Below are positions 19,522-27,513 of a stretch of 64,000 nucleotides of DNA, piece after piece; position 1 is the stretch's first letter, and each line of letters begins with the position of its first letter. The notes below the pieces were generated by a model. That model did not search any database, was not told the DNA's origin, and saw nothing but the letters and a program-made list of their open reading frames with translations. The position numbers were made by a program, and so were the translations under genes. The DNA comes from Fructobacillus broussonetiae (lineage in GTDB: Bacteria; Bacillota; Bacilli; Lactobacillales; Lactobacillaceae): contig NZ_JAAMFK010000006.1 of the NCBI RefSeq assembly GCF_018437275.1, forward strand, positions 1 through 64,000, given 5' to 3'.

Positions 19522-19550
19522 TTGACAAAAAGCGTAAACCTCTGTAAACT
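19522..19550 (+). promoter_or_regulatory. tRNA-Leu promoter
   Basis: TTGACA (19522-19527) and TAAACT (19545-19550) with 17 bp spacing. Confidence 0.75.
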
Positions 19551-19565
19551 TTGATGAGTTAAGTT

Positions 19566-19651
19566 GCGGATGTGGCGGAATTGGCAGACGCGCAGGATTA
19601 AGGATCCTGTGTCCGCTTTAGGACGTGCGGGTTCGACTCCCGCCATCCGCA
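19566..19651 (+). tRNA. tRNA-Leu(AAG)
   Basis: A class II tRNA with a long variable arm. The acceptor GCGGATG pairs with CATCCGC, and the anticodon stem CAGGA/TCCTG encloses TTAAGGA (anticodon AAG). CCA is not encoded. Confidence 0.93.
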
Positions 19652-19654
19652 TAA

Positions 19655-19687
19655 GAAAAAAGCAGACCTTCGGGTCTGCTTTTTTTG
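19655..19687. terminator. terminator after tRNA-Leu
   Basis: AAAAAAGCAGACC-TTCG-GGTCTGCTTTTTTT. It probably also ends the leftward Panacea operon. Confidence 0.85.
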
Positions 19688-19688
19688 C

Positions 19689-20072
19689 CTAATTTTTCTT
19701 TCGAGCCATTGTAAACCACGTTGTTACAACTGCACACAAGACTCCGAATATCGAAAAGACTCCACCAGTGTACTGGACTTTATAAATCATGAAGAAAGCT
19801 GCTATTAAGGCAAAATTCAATAGTAAGCAACCACAAACGATTCCCAACTTAGCTAGCGCTAATTCTTGTTCACGAATATCCAGCGCTCTTGATGATTGTT
19901 CCATTCGATGATCACTTTGTCTTTCAGACATCCTCATAATTTTCTTCGGAAGAGAAGCATCTATTTGACGATAATAGTCCAACTCATTTGCAGGGGGAAT
20001 TGGGCCAAGATACAAATTTTTCGATACTGCATAATCAGAAAAAGACTTATTCTTTTCTTCCAATCTCTTCAT
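19689..20072 (-). CDS. DUF2335-like membrane protein
   Basis: A 127-residue protein with the DUF2335 layout. The conserved stretch LYLGPIPPANELDYYRQIDASLPKKIMRMSERQSDHRMEQ is followed by two C-terminal membrane helices. The function is unknown; the family often accompanies accessory or phage-related genes. It is the last gene of a four-gene leftward operon headed by a Panacea protein. The start is uncertain: ATG 20072 has AAAGG only 3 nt away, while ATG 20102 has GGAAAG about 9 nt away and would add 10 residues. Either overlaps the preceding gene. Confidence 0.65.
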   Translation of the reverse strand: MKRLEEKNKSFSDYAVSKNLYLGPIPPANELDYYRQIDASLPKKIMRMSERQSDHRMEQSSRALDIREQELALAKLGIVCGCLLLNFALIAAFFMIYKVQYTGGVFSIFGVLCAVVTTWFTMARKKN

Positions 20073-20268
20073 CCACCTTTCGCATCGCCCATCGCATATC
20101 ATCACCTACCGCTTTCCAATCTGAATAAATTGCCCAGTAGTCTTCTTCCTCGGGACTCATCGTTTCTCCTTGATAAGTATGAATCGGGATGCTTCCGACA
20201 AAATTCAGATAACCAATTCCAGAAAAAAAGGCGGTGATTTTATCTTTTAGTTTTAATTTGACGTCCAT
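20047..20268 (-). CDS. hypothetical protein, 73 aa
   Basis: A small protein I do not recognise (MDVKLKLKDKITAFFSGIGY...), with a hydrophobic stretch around residues 12-24 and an acidic/basic helical C-terminus. GGAGG lies 6 nt before the ATG at 20268. It sits between the candidate toxin and the DUF2335 gene and overlaps the latter, so it belongs to the same operon. Confidence 0.6.
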   Translation of the reverse strand: MDVKLKLKDKITAFFSGIGYLNFVGSIPIHTYQGETMSPEEEDYWAIYSDWKAVGDDMRWAMRKVDEEIGRKE

Positions 20269-20279
20269 CAAACACCTCC

Positions 20280-20687
20280 TTAGTGACTATATAAGTCAAA
20301 ATGCGTGTCCACGGCAATGACGTAAAAGACCTCATGGCGACGTTTTAACAGCAGACGTCCGGACTTACCAAGACGTAATACAAAGAGCCCATTAAAGCAC
20401 TCTTCATAACGACCACTTTCAGAAAATACGTTTGGAATCACATCTCGCTTCACTTGATTCTCAGAGATAACTTCTAATCCGCTTTCCCTTCTTAAAGCAA
20501 TTAACTTATCGATTGGCAACTGAGACAGCATCATCAGTTTCTTCAATAGAATTTTTGAAACGCTATCATTTTCCTGACGATTCAAGTCATAACGTTTCAT
20601 GCTTGTTAGAAAAGTGAAATTAAACAAGGGAAATTCTAATTCATAACTACGAAAGCTTGATTCCTTAATCTTCTTAGTATTTTTCAT
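20280..20687 (-). CDS. candidate toxin paired with Panacea antitoxin
   Basis: A 135-residue basic protein, no family recognised. The second half (FVLRLGKSGRLLLKRRHEVF, then YVIAVDTHFDLYSH) looks like a compact alpha/beta fold with conserved-looking Arg, Lys and His near the end. Its ATG directly follows the TAA of the Panacea gene (adjacent codons) with AAGGA upstream. Panacea-domain antitoxins are typically encoded next to unrelated toxins, so a toxin role is a reasonable inference from position, not a homology call. Confidence 0.6.
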   Translation of the reverse strand: MKNTKKIKESSFRSYELEFPLFNFTFLTSMKRYDLNRQENDSVSKILLKKLMMLSQLPIDKLIALRRESGLEVISENQVKRDVIPNVFSESGRYEECFNGLFVLRLGKSGRLLLKRRHEVFYVIAVDTHFDLYSH

Positions 20688-21203
20688 TTACACGTCCTTT
20701 TCTACAACTTCGTCAGTGAAATACTGCTTAATTAGTTCCAGGTCAATAACACCACTCTGCTCTGTTTCTTTCCATGGACGCTCCTCATGTGTCCGTTCCA
20801 TCAATTCAGTGGCTGATTCTTCCCCATACAACTTCATTACATTCCGCAAAACGCTATTGCTTTCGGGATCTTCAAAAATCGCTGTATAGTTTTCCAGAGC
20901 GTCAGGATCTATTCCGTTTTCTTCGTTTACCACAAAGCCATCAGGCATAGTGATATGTACAATACCCCGATAGTGCTTGTAGCGTTCATGAACAGTTTCA
21001 ACCACGGGGCCATAACGATAGGCTAGTAAATTTTCTTTGAACAAAGGTTCACCGAATACCGCAAGAGCCAGACCTTGAGCATAGTAAAGCAGCTTCATGG
21101 CTTTCATTTGTGTGAGTTCTTCCGCATTTGGGTTGCATTTCAGTTCAGCAAAACTATGAAGACGCATCCAATCCACGACTTGTAAAGCAGACCATGTTTT
21201 CAT
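20688..21203 (-). CDS. Panacea domain (SocA/GepA-like) antitoxin
   Basis: A 171-residue protein. The N-terminal block LTQMKAMKLLYYAQGLALAVFGEPLFKENLLAYRYGPVVETVHERYK is the hallmark of the Panacea/DUF4065 (SocA-like) domain, known as a broadly used toxin-neutralising domain. It is the first gene of the accessory operon 21203-19689 and lies between two tRNA loci. GGGAGG is 7 nt upstream of the ATG. Base composition is AT-richer than its housekeeping neighbours. Confidence 0.85.
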   Translation of the reverse strand: MKTWSALQVVDWMRLHSFAELKCNPNAEELTQMKAMKLLYYAQGLALAVFGEPLFKENLLAYRYGPVVETVHERYKHYRGIVHITMPDGFVVNEENGIDPDALENYTAIFEDPESNSVLRNVMKLYGEESATELMERTHEERPWKETEQSGVIDLELIKQYFTDEVVEKDV

Positions 21204-21325
21204 TTTGTACCTCCCATAATAGGTTTAAAAAAGTGACTTGTAACACCTTTAGAATAACAGGTAAAAAAGCTTTATCAAGGGTTTTTGGCGATGTTATACA
21301 AAGAAATTTTTACTGTTTAATAACG

Positions 21326-21356
21326 CAAAAAAGACGGGTTTGCACCCGCCTTTTTC
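21326..21356. terminator. possible terminator hairpin
   Basis: AAAAAAGACGGG-TTTGCA-CCCGCCTTTTT with one mismatch. It may back up the tRNA terminator to its right. Confidence 0.45.
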
Positions 21357-21417
21357 AGTCGAATAATTGGCCTAATTAACCATAAGATTTTGTCTCTCTT
21401 TCCGTTCAAAAAGGACA

Positions 21418-21448
21418 CAAAAAAAGCACTCAGAAAACTGAGTGCTTT
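21418..21448 (-). terminator. terminator of the tRNA-Asn/tRNA-Thr operon
   Basis: On the minus strand AAAAGCACTCAG-TTTT-CTGAGTGCTTTTTTT. Confidence 0.85.
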
Positions 21449-21455
21449 TGCTTAG

Positions 21456-21528
21456 TGCCGACGAAAGGATTCGAACCTTCGACCCCAGGTTTACGATACC
21501 CGTGCTCTACCAACTGAGCTACATCGGC
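21456..21528 (-). tRNA. tRNA-Thr(CGT)
   Basis: The acceptor GCCGATG pairs with CGTCGGC (one G-T pair). The anticodon stem CGGGT/ACCTG encloses ATCGTAA, giving anticodon CGT. The T-arm GGTTCGAATCC is intact. It lies 3 nt downstream of tRNA-Asn in the same transcript. Confidence 0.92.
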
Positions 21529-21531
21529 ATA

Positions 21532-21604
21532 CTCCGAATGTCGGGCTCGAACCGACGACAACACGATTAACAGTCGTGTGCTCTACCAACTGAGCTAATT
21601 CGGA
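21532..21604 (-). tRNA. tRNA-Asn(GTT), copy 1
   Basis: The acceptor TCCGAAT pairs with ATTCGGA, and the anticodon stem CACGA/TCGTG encloses CTGTTAA (GTT). It is identical to the copy at 24783-24855. Confidence 0.94.
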
Positions 21605-21637
21605 ATAATGCTTTTGCTGTATCAAAACAACTATTTA

Positions 21638-21666
21638 ATTATGCCATCTGAGCTTATAACTGTCAA
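21638..21666 (-). promoter_or_regulatory. promoter of tRNA-Asn/tRNA-Thr
   Basis: On the minus strand TTGACA (21666-21661) and CATAAT (21643-21638) with 17 bp spacing. The remaining 21667-21887 holds no gene I can support. Confidence 0.7.
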
Positions 21667-21887
21667 CGTTTTTCTCCTTATTTTTTACCTTTTTTGGGTG
21701 AATTTTAGCGACAAATGAAAAAGTCAAAACCGGTCTTAATTCAGATTTGGATCATTGGCGCCTGGTAAGCCTGAGTACGAGCTGTTTTAGCTAAAAAAGA
21801 GCATCATAAATCCTCACACCTCCCTTCTTTTTTGGGTGGAGAATACGGATAAAGCGGCCTGGTTTGCCTTTGACTTTACAATGGCAA

Positions 21888-21915
21888 TAAAAAAAGCCAC
21901 TCGAAACGAGTGGCT
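21888..21915 (-). terminator. terminator of MFS transporter 1
   Basis: On the minus strand AGCCACTCG-TTT-CGAGTGGCTTTTTTT. Confidence 0.85.
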
Positions 21916-21932
21916 AGATATTAATTATTTAA

Positions 21933-23183
21933 TTAGAATTTCGTGTTCTTGCTACGCAATGCTGGAATTGAGAGCATCACAGCAAGTGAGAACAAGTAGC
22001 TCAACGTGAAGAACATCAAAACGTGGTTCACCGTCAACTTGTCCATCAAAGAACCAACGATGAATGGGAAGAATCCACCAAGGAACTTTCCACCGGATGA
22101 CACCACTGAGTTAGCCGTCACACGAGCTTCAGCTGGGTACAAACGTGAAACAATCACACCGAATCCGGCGTACATACCGTTTGAGAAGAACCCAACCACC
22201 AACATGATGGCCAAGAGTGACCATGCGTTGTGTGCAAGCGTTGGCAAGTACAAAGCCAAGGCTGAGAATCCAAGGAAGAATCCGAAGGCCTTACGAGGGC
22301 CAAAGCGGTCCAAGAATGAACCGAAGAAGTACATTCCAAGTGACATCCCGATGACCATGGCAACGGTCCACATCGTGGACTTACCAACCGGCAAGCCCAA
22401 GTGGGCCTGCATCGTCTTTGGCAACCAAGTCAAGATACCGTAGTACCCACCAATTTGAACCATCATCATCAAGACCAAGGCAATGGTTTGATAAGCCAAA
22501 GCTGGCGTCTTGAAGACTTCGATCAACGGCATCTTCTGCTTCTTCTTTTCATCTTCGCGCTTTTGACGTGCTTCTTCGAATTCAGCTGAATCCGTCAAGT
22601 TACGACGAACGAAGAAGGCAAAGGCGATTGGCAACAAACCAAAGAGGCAGAGTGCGTTCCAACCGTATCGAGGCAGGATAAGCGCAGAGGCTATGGCTGC
22701 CAAAATCGTTCCCGTCTGTCCACCAATGTGTGCAAGGGAAGTCAAACGACCAATCTTCTTACCAGCAAAACTTTCGGCAATCAACGTCACCCCAGCACCG
22801 TATTCGGCTGCGGTTCCGAAACCGGCCAAGAACTTCAAGGCGTAGATTTCGTAGATGTTGTCTGCGAAGTAAAGGGCTGCGGTTGCAAAGGCAACCACGA
22901 AAATCGTCCAGTTGAAGATCTTAGCGCGACCAATTTTGTCAGCCAAGATTCCAAAGAACAGTCCTCCCAAAAGCGTACCCGTCATGGCAAAGGTTGTAAT
23001 CAACCCAGCCGCGGCTTGGGTTACGCCCAAAGAAGAGACGATGGCAGTCGTTGCAATTGGAATCAACGAGTGGTCCATGTGTTCTAGAGAGAAGCCGGCC
23101 GTCGTTGAGACCATTGTTACTTTTTGATGCTTCGTAAAGTCCTTAAAGTGGACTTGGTCTGCATCAGTAGCAGCGTTTGTCAT
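21933..23183 (-). CDS. MFS transporter, AAHS/organic acid type
   Basis: A 416-residue, 12-helix major facilitator. The first loop carries GGLFFGILADKIGRAKIF (the MFS motif A, G-x-LaD-x-x-GR), and helix 4 has GFGTAAEYGAGVTLIAES as in aromatic acid/sialate-type proton symporters. The substrate is not predictable. It is about 70% similar by eye to the broken paralogue just upstream, and both share the same 5'-UTR hairpin, so they arose by tandem duplication. GAAAGGA is about 10 nt before the ATG. Confidence 0.83.
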   Translation of the reverse strand: MTNAATDADQVHFKDFTKHQKVTMVSTTAGFSLEHMDHSLIPIATTAIVSSLGVTQAAAGLITTFAMTGTLLGGLFFGILADKIGRAKIFNWTIFVVAFATAALYFADNIYEIYALKFLAGFGTAAEYGAGVTLIAESFAGKKIGRLTSLAHIGGQTGTILAAIASALILPRYGWNALCLFGLLPIAFAFFVRRNLTDSAEFEEARQKREDEKKKQKMPLIEVFKTPALAYQTIALVLMMMVQIGGYYGILTWLPKTMQAHLGLPVGKSTMWTVAMVIGMSLGMYFFGSFLDRFGPRKAFGFFLGFSALALYLPTLAHNAWSLLAIMLVVGFFSNGMYAGFGVIVSRLYPAEARVTANSVVSSGGKFLGGFFPFIVGSLMDKLTVNHVLMFFTLSYLFSLAVMLSIPALRSKNTKF

Positions 23184-23206
23184 TATTTGAATGTCCTTTC
23201 AAAACC

Positions 23207-23222
23207 GACGCTCACAGGCGTC
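23207..23222 (-). promoter_or_regulatory. 5'-UTR hairpin conserved in both MFS genes
   Basis: GACGC-TCACAG-GCGTC lies immediately upstream of the GAAAGGA ribosome site. A related hairpin is at 24647-24662 before the second MFS gene. Confidence 0.5.
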
Positions 23223-23308
23223 AATTATTTCGTGAATGATGCGTTTTTATAAAATTTAAACACATGTTACTATACCTAAAATCACGCCCCCTCGCAAGCA
23301 TTATTTCA

Positions 23309-23338
23309 ACAAAAAAAGAGCCGCCAAAAGCGACTCTT
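23309..23338 (-). terminator. terminator of MFS pseudogene 2
   Basis: On the minus strand AGAGTCGC-TTTTG-GCGGCTCT followed by TTTTTTT. Confidence 0.7.
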
Positions 23339-23360
23339 AAACTGTTTTAAATAACTTGTA

Positions 23361-24623
23361 TTAGAACTTGATATCCTTGCGACGGAAGGCTGGAATCGTC
23401 AACATCACGCAGAGTGAGAAGAGATACATCGCCGTGAAGAACATCATCACGTGTCCCAACGTGTACTTGTCCATCAACCAACCGATAACTGGTGGGAAGA
23501 ATCCTCCCAGGAACTTTCCACATGAAGAAACCACTGAGTTCGCCGTTACACGGGCGTACGTTGGGTACAAACGTGAAACAACTACTCCGTAACCACCATA
23601 CATACCGTTGGAGAAGAATCCAACGACCATCATGATGATGAGTAGTGACCATGCACTGTGGGCAATCAAGAGCAAGTATACTGAAATTCCGGCCAAAGCC
23701 AAGAATACGCCGAAGGCCATTCGTGGGCCAAAGTTGTCTAAGAAGAACCCGAACATGTACATTCCAAGTGACATCCCAACGATCGTTACGATCATCCAGA
23801 GTGATGAACCTGAAACGGACAAGTGCAATTGCTTTTGCATGATCTTTGGCAACCAGTTCATCAAACCGTAGTAACCACCGATTTGAATCATCATCATCAA
23901 AATCAAAGCAATCGTTTGGTAAGCCATGGCTGGCGTGCGGAAGACTTCAAGGATTGGTGCCTTTTCAACAACCGTTTCCTTTGATTCAGCACGGTGCTTC
24001 TTTTCAGCTTCAAATTCGTCTGATTCCTTCACGTGAAGGCGGAAGACAAAGGCCAAAAGCACCGGTACCAAACCGACCAAGAACAAGGCGTTCCATCCGA
24101 AGGTTGGGATGATGATGGCTGAGGCGATGGCTGACAAAACAGCACCAACCTGCCCACCAATCTGCGTGAGTGACGTCAACTTACCGATCTTCTTACCAGC
24201 GAAGTTTTCGGCAATCAACGTTACGCCGGCACCGTATTCGGCTCCGGTTCCAACTCCCGCAATGAAGCGGAACAAGTAAACCAACCAAATGTTGTGGGCA
24301 AAGTAAATCATACCAGTGGCGAAGGCCACGATAATAAGCGTTCAAGTAAAGACGCGAACACGACCGATGCGGTCGGCCAACATTCCGAAGAAAAGTCCAC
24401 CAATCAATGATCCAAACATTGAGATCGTTGAAATGAATCCTCCGGCAAAGTTCGAGATGTGCAATGAGGCAATGATTGATGACATCGCGAATGAGATAAA
24501 GAGCTGATCCATGTGCTCCAAACCAAATCCCGTCGTCGTTGACCAGAGGGTTAACTTCTGGTTCTTCGTAAAGTCGCGGTAGCGGAGGTGTTCCGGCTTC
24601 TGCGTAGTTGCTGCTTCTTGCAT
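23361..24623 (-). pseudogene. MFS transporter with in-frame stop codon
   Basis: This is a paralogue of the 21933-23183 transporter. The reading frame is intact for 420 positions except for a TGA at codon 94 (24344-24342). There the paralogue has the Trp of FNWTIFVVAFAT, and this copy reads VFT-stop-TLIIVAFAT. A single TGG to TGA change explains it. No frameshift accompanies the change and the rest looks undamaged, so the loss is recent or a sequencing error. A shorter protein could only restart at the GTG at 24329, lacking helices 1-2. TTTCAAAAG-type leader and hairpin match copy 1. Confidence 0.88.
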
Positions 24624-24730
24624 GGTTTTTTATTCCTTTCAAAAGTGACGCTCACAGACGCCAATTATTTTGTGCGGACAACTGTCTTAACACTATCGAA
24701 TATGATAGCTTGTTTTTCTTTAAAAAGCAA

Positions 24731-24758
24731 CAAAAAAAGCCAGCGTTTGCTGACTTTT
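24731..24758 (-). terminator. terminator of tRNA-Asn copy 2
   Basis: On the minus strand AAAAAGTCAGC-AAAC-GCTGGCTTTTTTTG. Confidence 0.75.
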
Positions 24759-24782
24759 TAAATATATGAACTTTTTTGAAAA

Positions 24783-24855
24783 CTCCGAATGTCGGGCTCG
24801 AACCGACGACAACACGATTAACAGTCGTGTGCTCTACCAACTGAGCTAATTCGGA
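24783..24855 (-). tRNA. tRNA-Asn(GTT), copy 2
   Basis: Identical cloverleaf and flanks (GGAATAATG on the plus strand) to 21532-21604. It has its own promoter and terminator. The two copies flank the duplicated MFS genes. Confidence 0.94.
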
Positions 24856-24882
24856 ATAATGAGTACTTAACTCAACTTGATT

Positions 24883-24911
24883 AGTATACAAGCAAAAACT
24901 AAGTACGTCAA
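24883..24911 (-). promoter_or_regulatory. promoter of tRNA-Asn copy 2
   Basis: On the minus strand TTGACG (24911-24906) and TATACT (24888-24883), 17 bp spacing. Confidence 0.75.
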
Positions 24912-24927
24912 TTGTTTAACTTATTTT

Positions 24928-26412
24928 TTATGGACGCATCGTTGGGAACAAGATGGCATCGCGGATGGTTGTCGTATCCGTTAACAACATGACCAAACGG
25001 TCGATTCCAATTCCCAAACCACCTGTTGGTGGCATACCGTATTCCAAGGCCTCGATGAAGTCTTCATCGATTCCTTCAGCTTCGTCGTTTCCGTTTTCAC
25101 GTTCTGCGACTTGGGCTTCAAAACGGGCACGTTGATCGATTGGATCGTTCAATTCCGTAAAGGCGTTTCCGTATTCAGAACCCATGATGAAGATTTCGAA
25201 ACGGTCCGTGAAACGTGGGTCTTCGGCGTTCTTCTTAGCCAAAGGTGACACTTCCACTGGGTGTCCGTAAACAATCGTTGGTTGTACCAACGTATCTTCA
25301 ACGAATTCATCGAAGAAGGCGTTAATGATGTGACCAACGCCCCAGAACTTTTCGTACTTCACACCCTTGTCGTCAGCAAGCTTTTGCGCTTCTTCCACTG
25401 ACATTTCAGGCCAGAAGTCCACACCGGACTTCTCCTTAATCAAGTCAACCATGTGCTTACGTGCAAATGGCTTGTTCAAGTCGATTTCAACACCTTGGTA
25501 CGTTACCTTCAAGTCGTCTGACACAACGGCTGCGGCAGCCTTGAAGATTCCTTCGGTTTGGTCCATCACGTCGTGGAAATCAAAGTATGCGGCGTATGAT
25601 TCCATCGTCGTAAACTCTGGGTTGTGCTTGGCATCCATTCCTTCGTTACGGAAGATACGACCGATTTCGTAGACACGTTCCATTCCACCAACAATCAAAC
25701 GCTTCAAGTAAAGCTCAGTGGCGATACGCATGTACATGTCGATGTTCAATGCGTTGTGGTGCGTGATGAATGGCTTGGCAGCGGCACCACCAGCTTGCGT
25801 CTGCAAGATTGGCGTTTCCACTTCCATGAACTGGTGTTCGTCCATGTACTTACGGATGGCTGCGATAATTTTTGAACGTTGTTGGAAACGAACCAATGAG
25901 TCGTTGTTGGCAATGAGGTCCAAGTAACGCTTACGGTACTTCGTTTCAACGTCAGAAATGCCGTGGTACTTATCAGGCATTGGACGCAAAGCCTTTGACA
26001 AGTGCGTCAAGTGAGTTGCCAAGACCGTCAATTCACCAGCTTCCGTCTTCATCATCGTACCGGCGATACCGATGAAGTCACCCAAGTCTGAACGCTTGAT
26101 GATTGGGTAGTTGTCACCCAAGTCATCACGACGTGCGTAAACCTGGATTTGTCCTGAACGGTCACGGAAGTCAGCGAAGATGACCTTACCGGCCCCACGC
26201 TTGGCTACCATTCGACCTGCAATGATAACGTGAACTGGATTTGCTTCCAATTCTTCCTGTGTTTTGTTGTCGTACTTTTCGTGGAGATCAGCCGCTAGGG
26301 AATCGCGGTCAAAGCGATGTCCGAAGGGATCGATTTGAAGATCATCTTGGAGCGCCTTCATCTTCTGACGGCGGGCACGCATCTGATCATTAAGGGCTTT
26401 TTCTTCAGCCAT
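24928..26412 (-). CDS. lysS: lysyl-tRNA synthetase, class II
   Basis: A 494-residue class IIb synthetase charging tRNA-Lys. An N-terminal OB fold ([25 protein letters not shown]) is followed by motif 2 ([26 protein letters not shown]) and motif 3 ([12 protein letters not shown]). AAGGAAGG precedes the ATG by about 9 nt. It is the last gene of the leftward block that includes hslO and ftsH, separated from hslO by a terminator, so it is at least partly transcribed on its own. Confidence 0.97.
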   Translation of the reverse strand: MAEEKALNDQMRARRQKMKALQDDLQIDPFGHRFDRDSLAADLHEKYDNKTQEELEANPVHVIIAGRMVAKRGAGKVIFADFRDRSGQIQVYARRDDLGDNYPIIKRSDLGDFIGIAGTMMKTEAGELTVLATHLTHLSKALRPMPDKYHGISDVETKYRKRYLDLIANNDSLVRFQQRSKIIAAIRKYMDEHQFMEVETPILQTQAGGAAAKPFITHHNALNIDMYMRIATELYLKRLIVGGMERVYEIGRIFRNEGMDAKHNPEFTTMESYAAYFDFHDVMDQTEGIFKAAAAVVSDDLKVTYQGVEIDLNKPFARKHMVDLIKEKSGVDFWPEMSVEEAQKLADDKGVKYEKFWGVGHIINAFFDEFVEDTLVQPTIVYGHPVEVSPLAKKNAEDPRFTDRFEIFIMGSEYGNAFTELNDPIDQRARFEAQVAERENGNDEAEGIDEDFIEALEYGMPPTGGLGIGIDRLVMLLTDTTTIRDAILFPTMRP

Positions 26413-26477
26413 GAATGGTTACCTTCCTTGGTTATCTCGGATTTATCTAATGTTTAGTATAGCAAAACACGTCCCAT

Positions 26478-26504
26478 TTAAAAAGTCGGCCACAGCCGAC
26501 TTTA
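26478..26504 (-). terminator. terminator of hslO
   Basis: On the minus strand AAAGTCGGC-TGT-GGCCGACTTTTT. Confidence 0.75.
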
Positions 26505-26511
26505 GGACTTT

Positions 26512-27459
26512 TTAATCCTTCTTTGTATCGTTTTCTTGTTCGTCTTGCTCTTTTTGCTTTTCGTCATCAGCTTCACGCTTCAAGACTTCCTGCAAAATCG
26601 TGTCTAATTCCGCGGCGGTAAAGTAGTGCTTTTTACCTGAGAACTTACCGCGAATTTCTGCCCCACCATCTTCATCAATCATGGCTTGAATCTCATGTGA
26701 TGGCAAAGTGGCCAATTGTGCGGCGTAAGCTTCCTTAGCTGGTTCAGCGGCCAATCCAATTTGCATGGCTTGGAGCTCATCGTAGTTTTGATCACCAAAG
26801 ATGGCATCCAAAATGGCCAATGGTCCTTCTTTTCGTCCCAGCAAGGTTGCCAGGGCTGGCATATCTTGAAGCTTTTGGTTCAAATCAGCCAATTGGGCAT
26901 CCGTGGCACCAGGCAATGCCTGTACCATGAACCCACCAGCGGCCTTAACCGTGTCGTCAGGATTCATCGTTACCCCAACACCGATAACAGACGGAATCTG
27001 CTCGGAGTGCGTCAGGTAGTAGGTGAAGTCGTCACCGATTTCACCGGACACCATGATGGATTGCCCAATGTATGGATTTGAATATGGCGCAAACTTCGTC
27101 ACCGTAAAGGCCCCGTTGTTACCAACGGCACCCGCGACGTTCAACTGGTTATGGTCGTTTACGATGTTTTCAATTTCAGGATTTGAAACGTAGCCACGCA
27201 CGGCACCCTTCGTGTCGGCTTCGGTCACGATTTGACCGATTGGTCCGCGGCCCGCCATCTTCACGTTCAAGCGTTCTTCACCCTTCAATGAAGCCTGGGC
27301 AAGAATTTCAGTGGCGAGTAGAGCACGGCCTAAAACAACGGTCGCCAAACGGCTCGTTTCGTGTGATTCAGCGGCTTCTTCCACTAACTTTGTTCCATCC
27401 AAGGCAAAGGCACGAAACGCTTCGTCCTTGGTAATGACTTTGATTAATTGATCGGCCAT
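26512..27459 (-). CDS. hslO: Hsp33-family chaperone HslO lacking all cysteines
   Basis: A 315-residue Hsp33 homologue. The N-terminal domain is well conserved (TSRLATVVLGRALLATEILAQ, VKMAGRGPIGQIVTEAD, GAFTVTKFAPYSNPYIGQSIMVSGEIGDDFTYYL). Normal Hsp33 holds zinc with a C-x-C...C-x-x-C cluster near the C-terminus and is activated when those cysteines are oxidised. Here that region reads MQIGLAAEPAKEAY...EIRGKFSGKKHYF, and the protein has no cysteine anywhere. The redox switch is therefore lost; the chaperone may be constitutively active or differently controlled. The C-terminal tail is charged and rich in Glu and Lys. Confidence 0.9.
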   Translation of the reverse strand: MADQLIKVITKDEAFRAFALDGTKLVEEAAESHETSRLATVVLGRALLATEILAQASLKGEERLNVKMAGRGPIGQIVTEADTKGAVRGYVSNPEIENIVNDHNQLNVAGAVGNNGAFTVTKFAPYSNPYIGQSIMVSGEIGDDFTYYLTHSEQIPSVIGVGVTMNPDDTVKAAGGFMVQALPGATDAQLADLNQKLQDMPALATLLGRKEGPLAILDAIFGDQNYDELQAMQIGLAAEPAKEAYAAQLATLPSHEIQAMIDEDGGAEIRGKFSGKKHYFTAAELDTILQEVLKREADDEKQKEQDEQENDTKKD

Positions 27460-27477
27460 ACGGCCCTCCTTTCAAGC

Positions 27478-27505
27478 AAAAAAGCTGGCGCTAGGGCCAA
27501 CTTTT
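27478..27505 (-). terminator. terminator/attenuator between ftsH and hslO
   Basis: On the minus strand AAAAGTTGGC-CCTAG-CGCCAGCTTTTTT, about 20 nt before the hslO start. Confidence 0.7.
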
Positions 27506-27513
27506 CATTCTGC

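Noticed and set aside
19566-21604. tRNA-bounded integrative element around the Panacea operon
   Set aside because: No integrase and no duplicated tRNA 3' end as attachment site was found; tRNA-Leu and tRNA-Thr are both intact and unrelated.
24342-24344. TGA in the second MFS gene read as Trp
   Set aside because: Other genes here end in TGA (for example at 19108), so the code is standard; a nonsense change is the simpler explanation.
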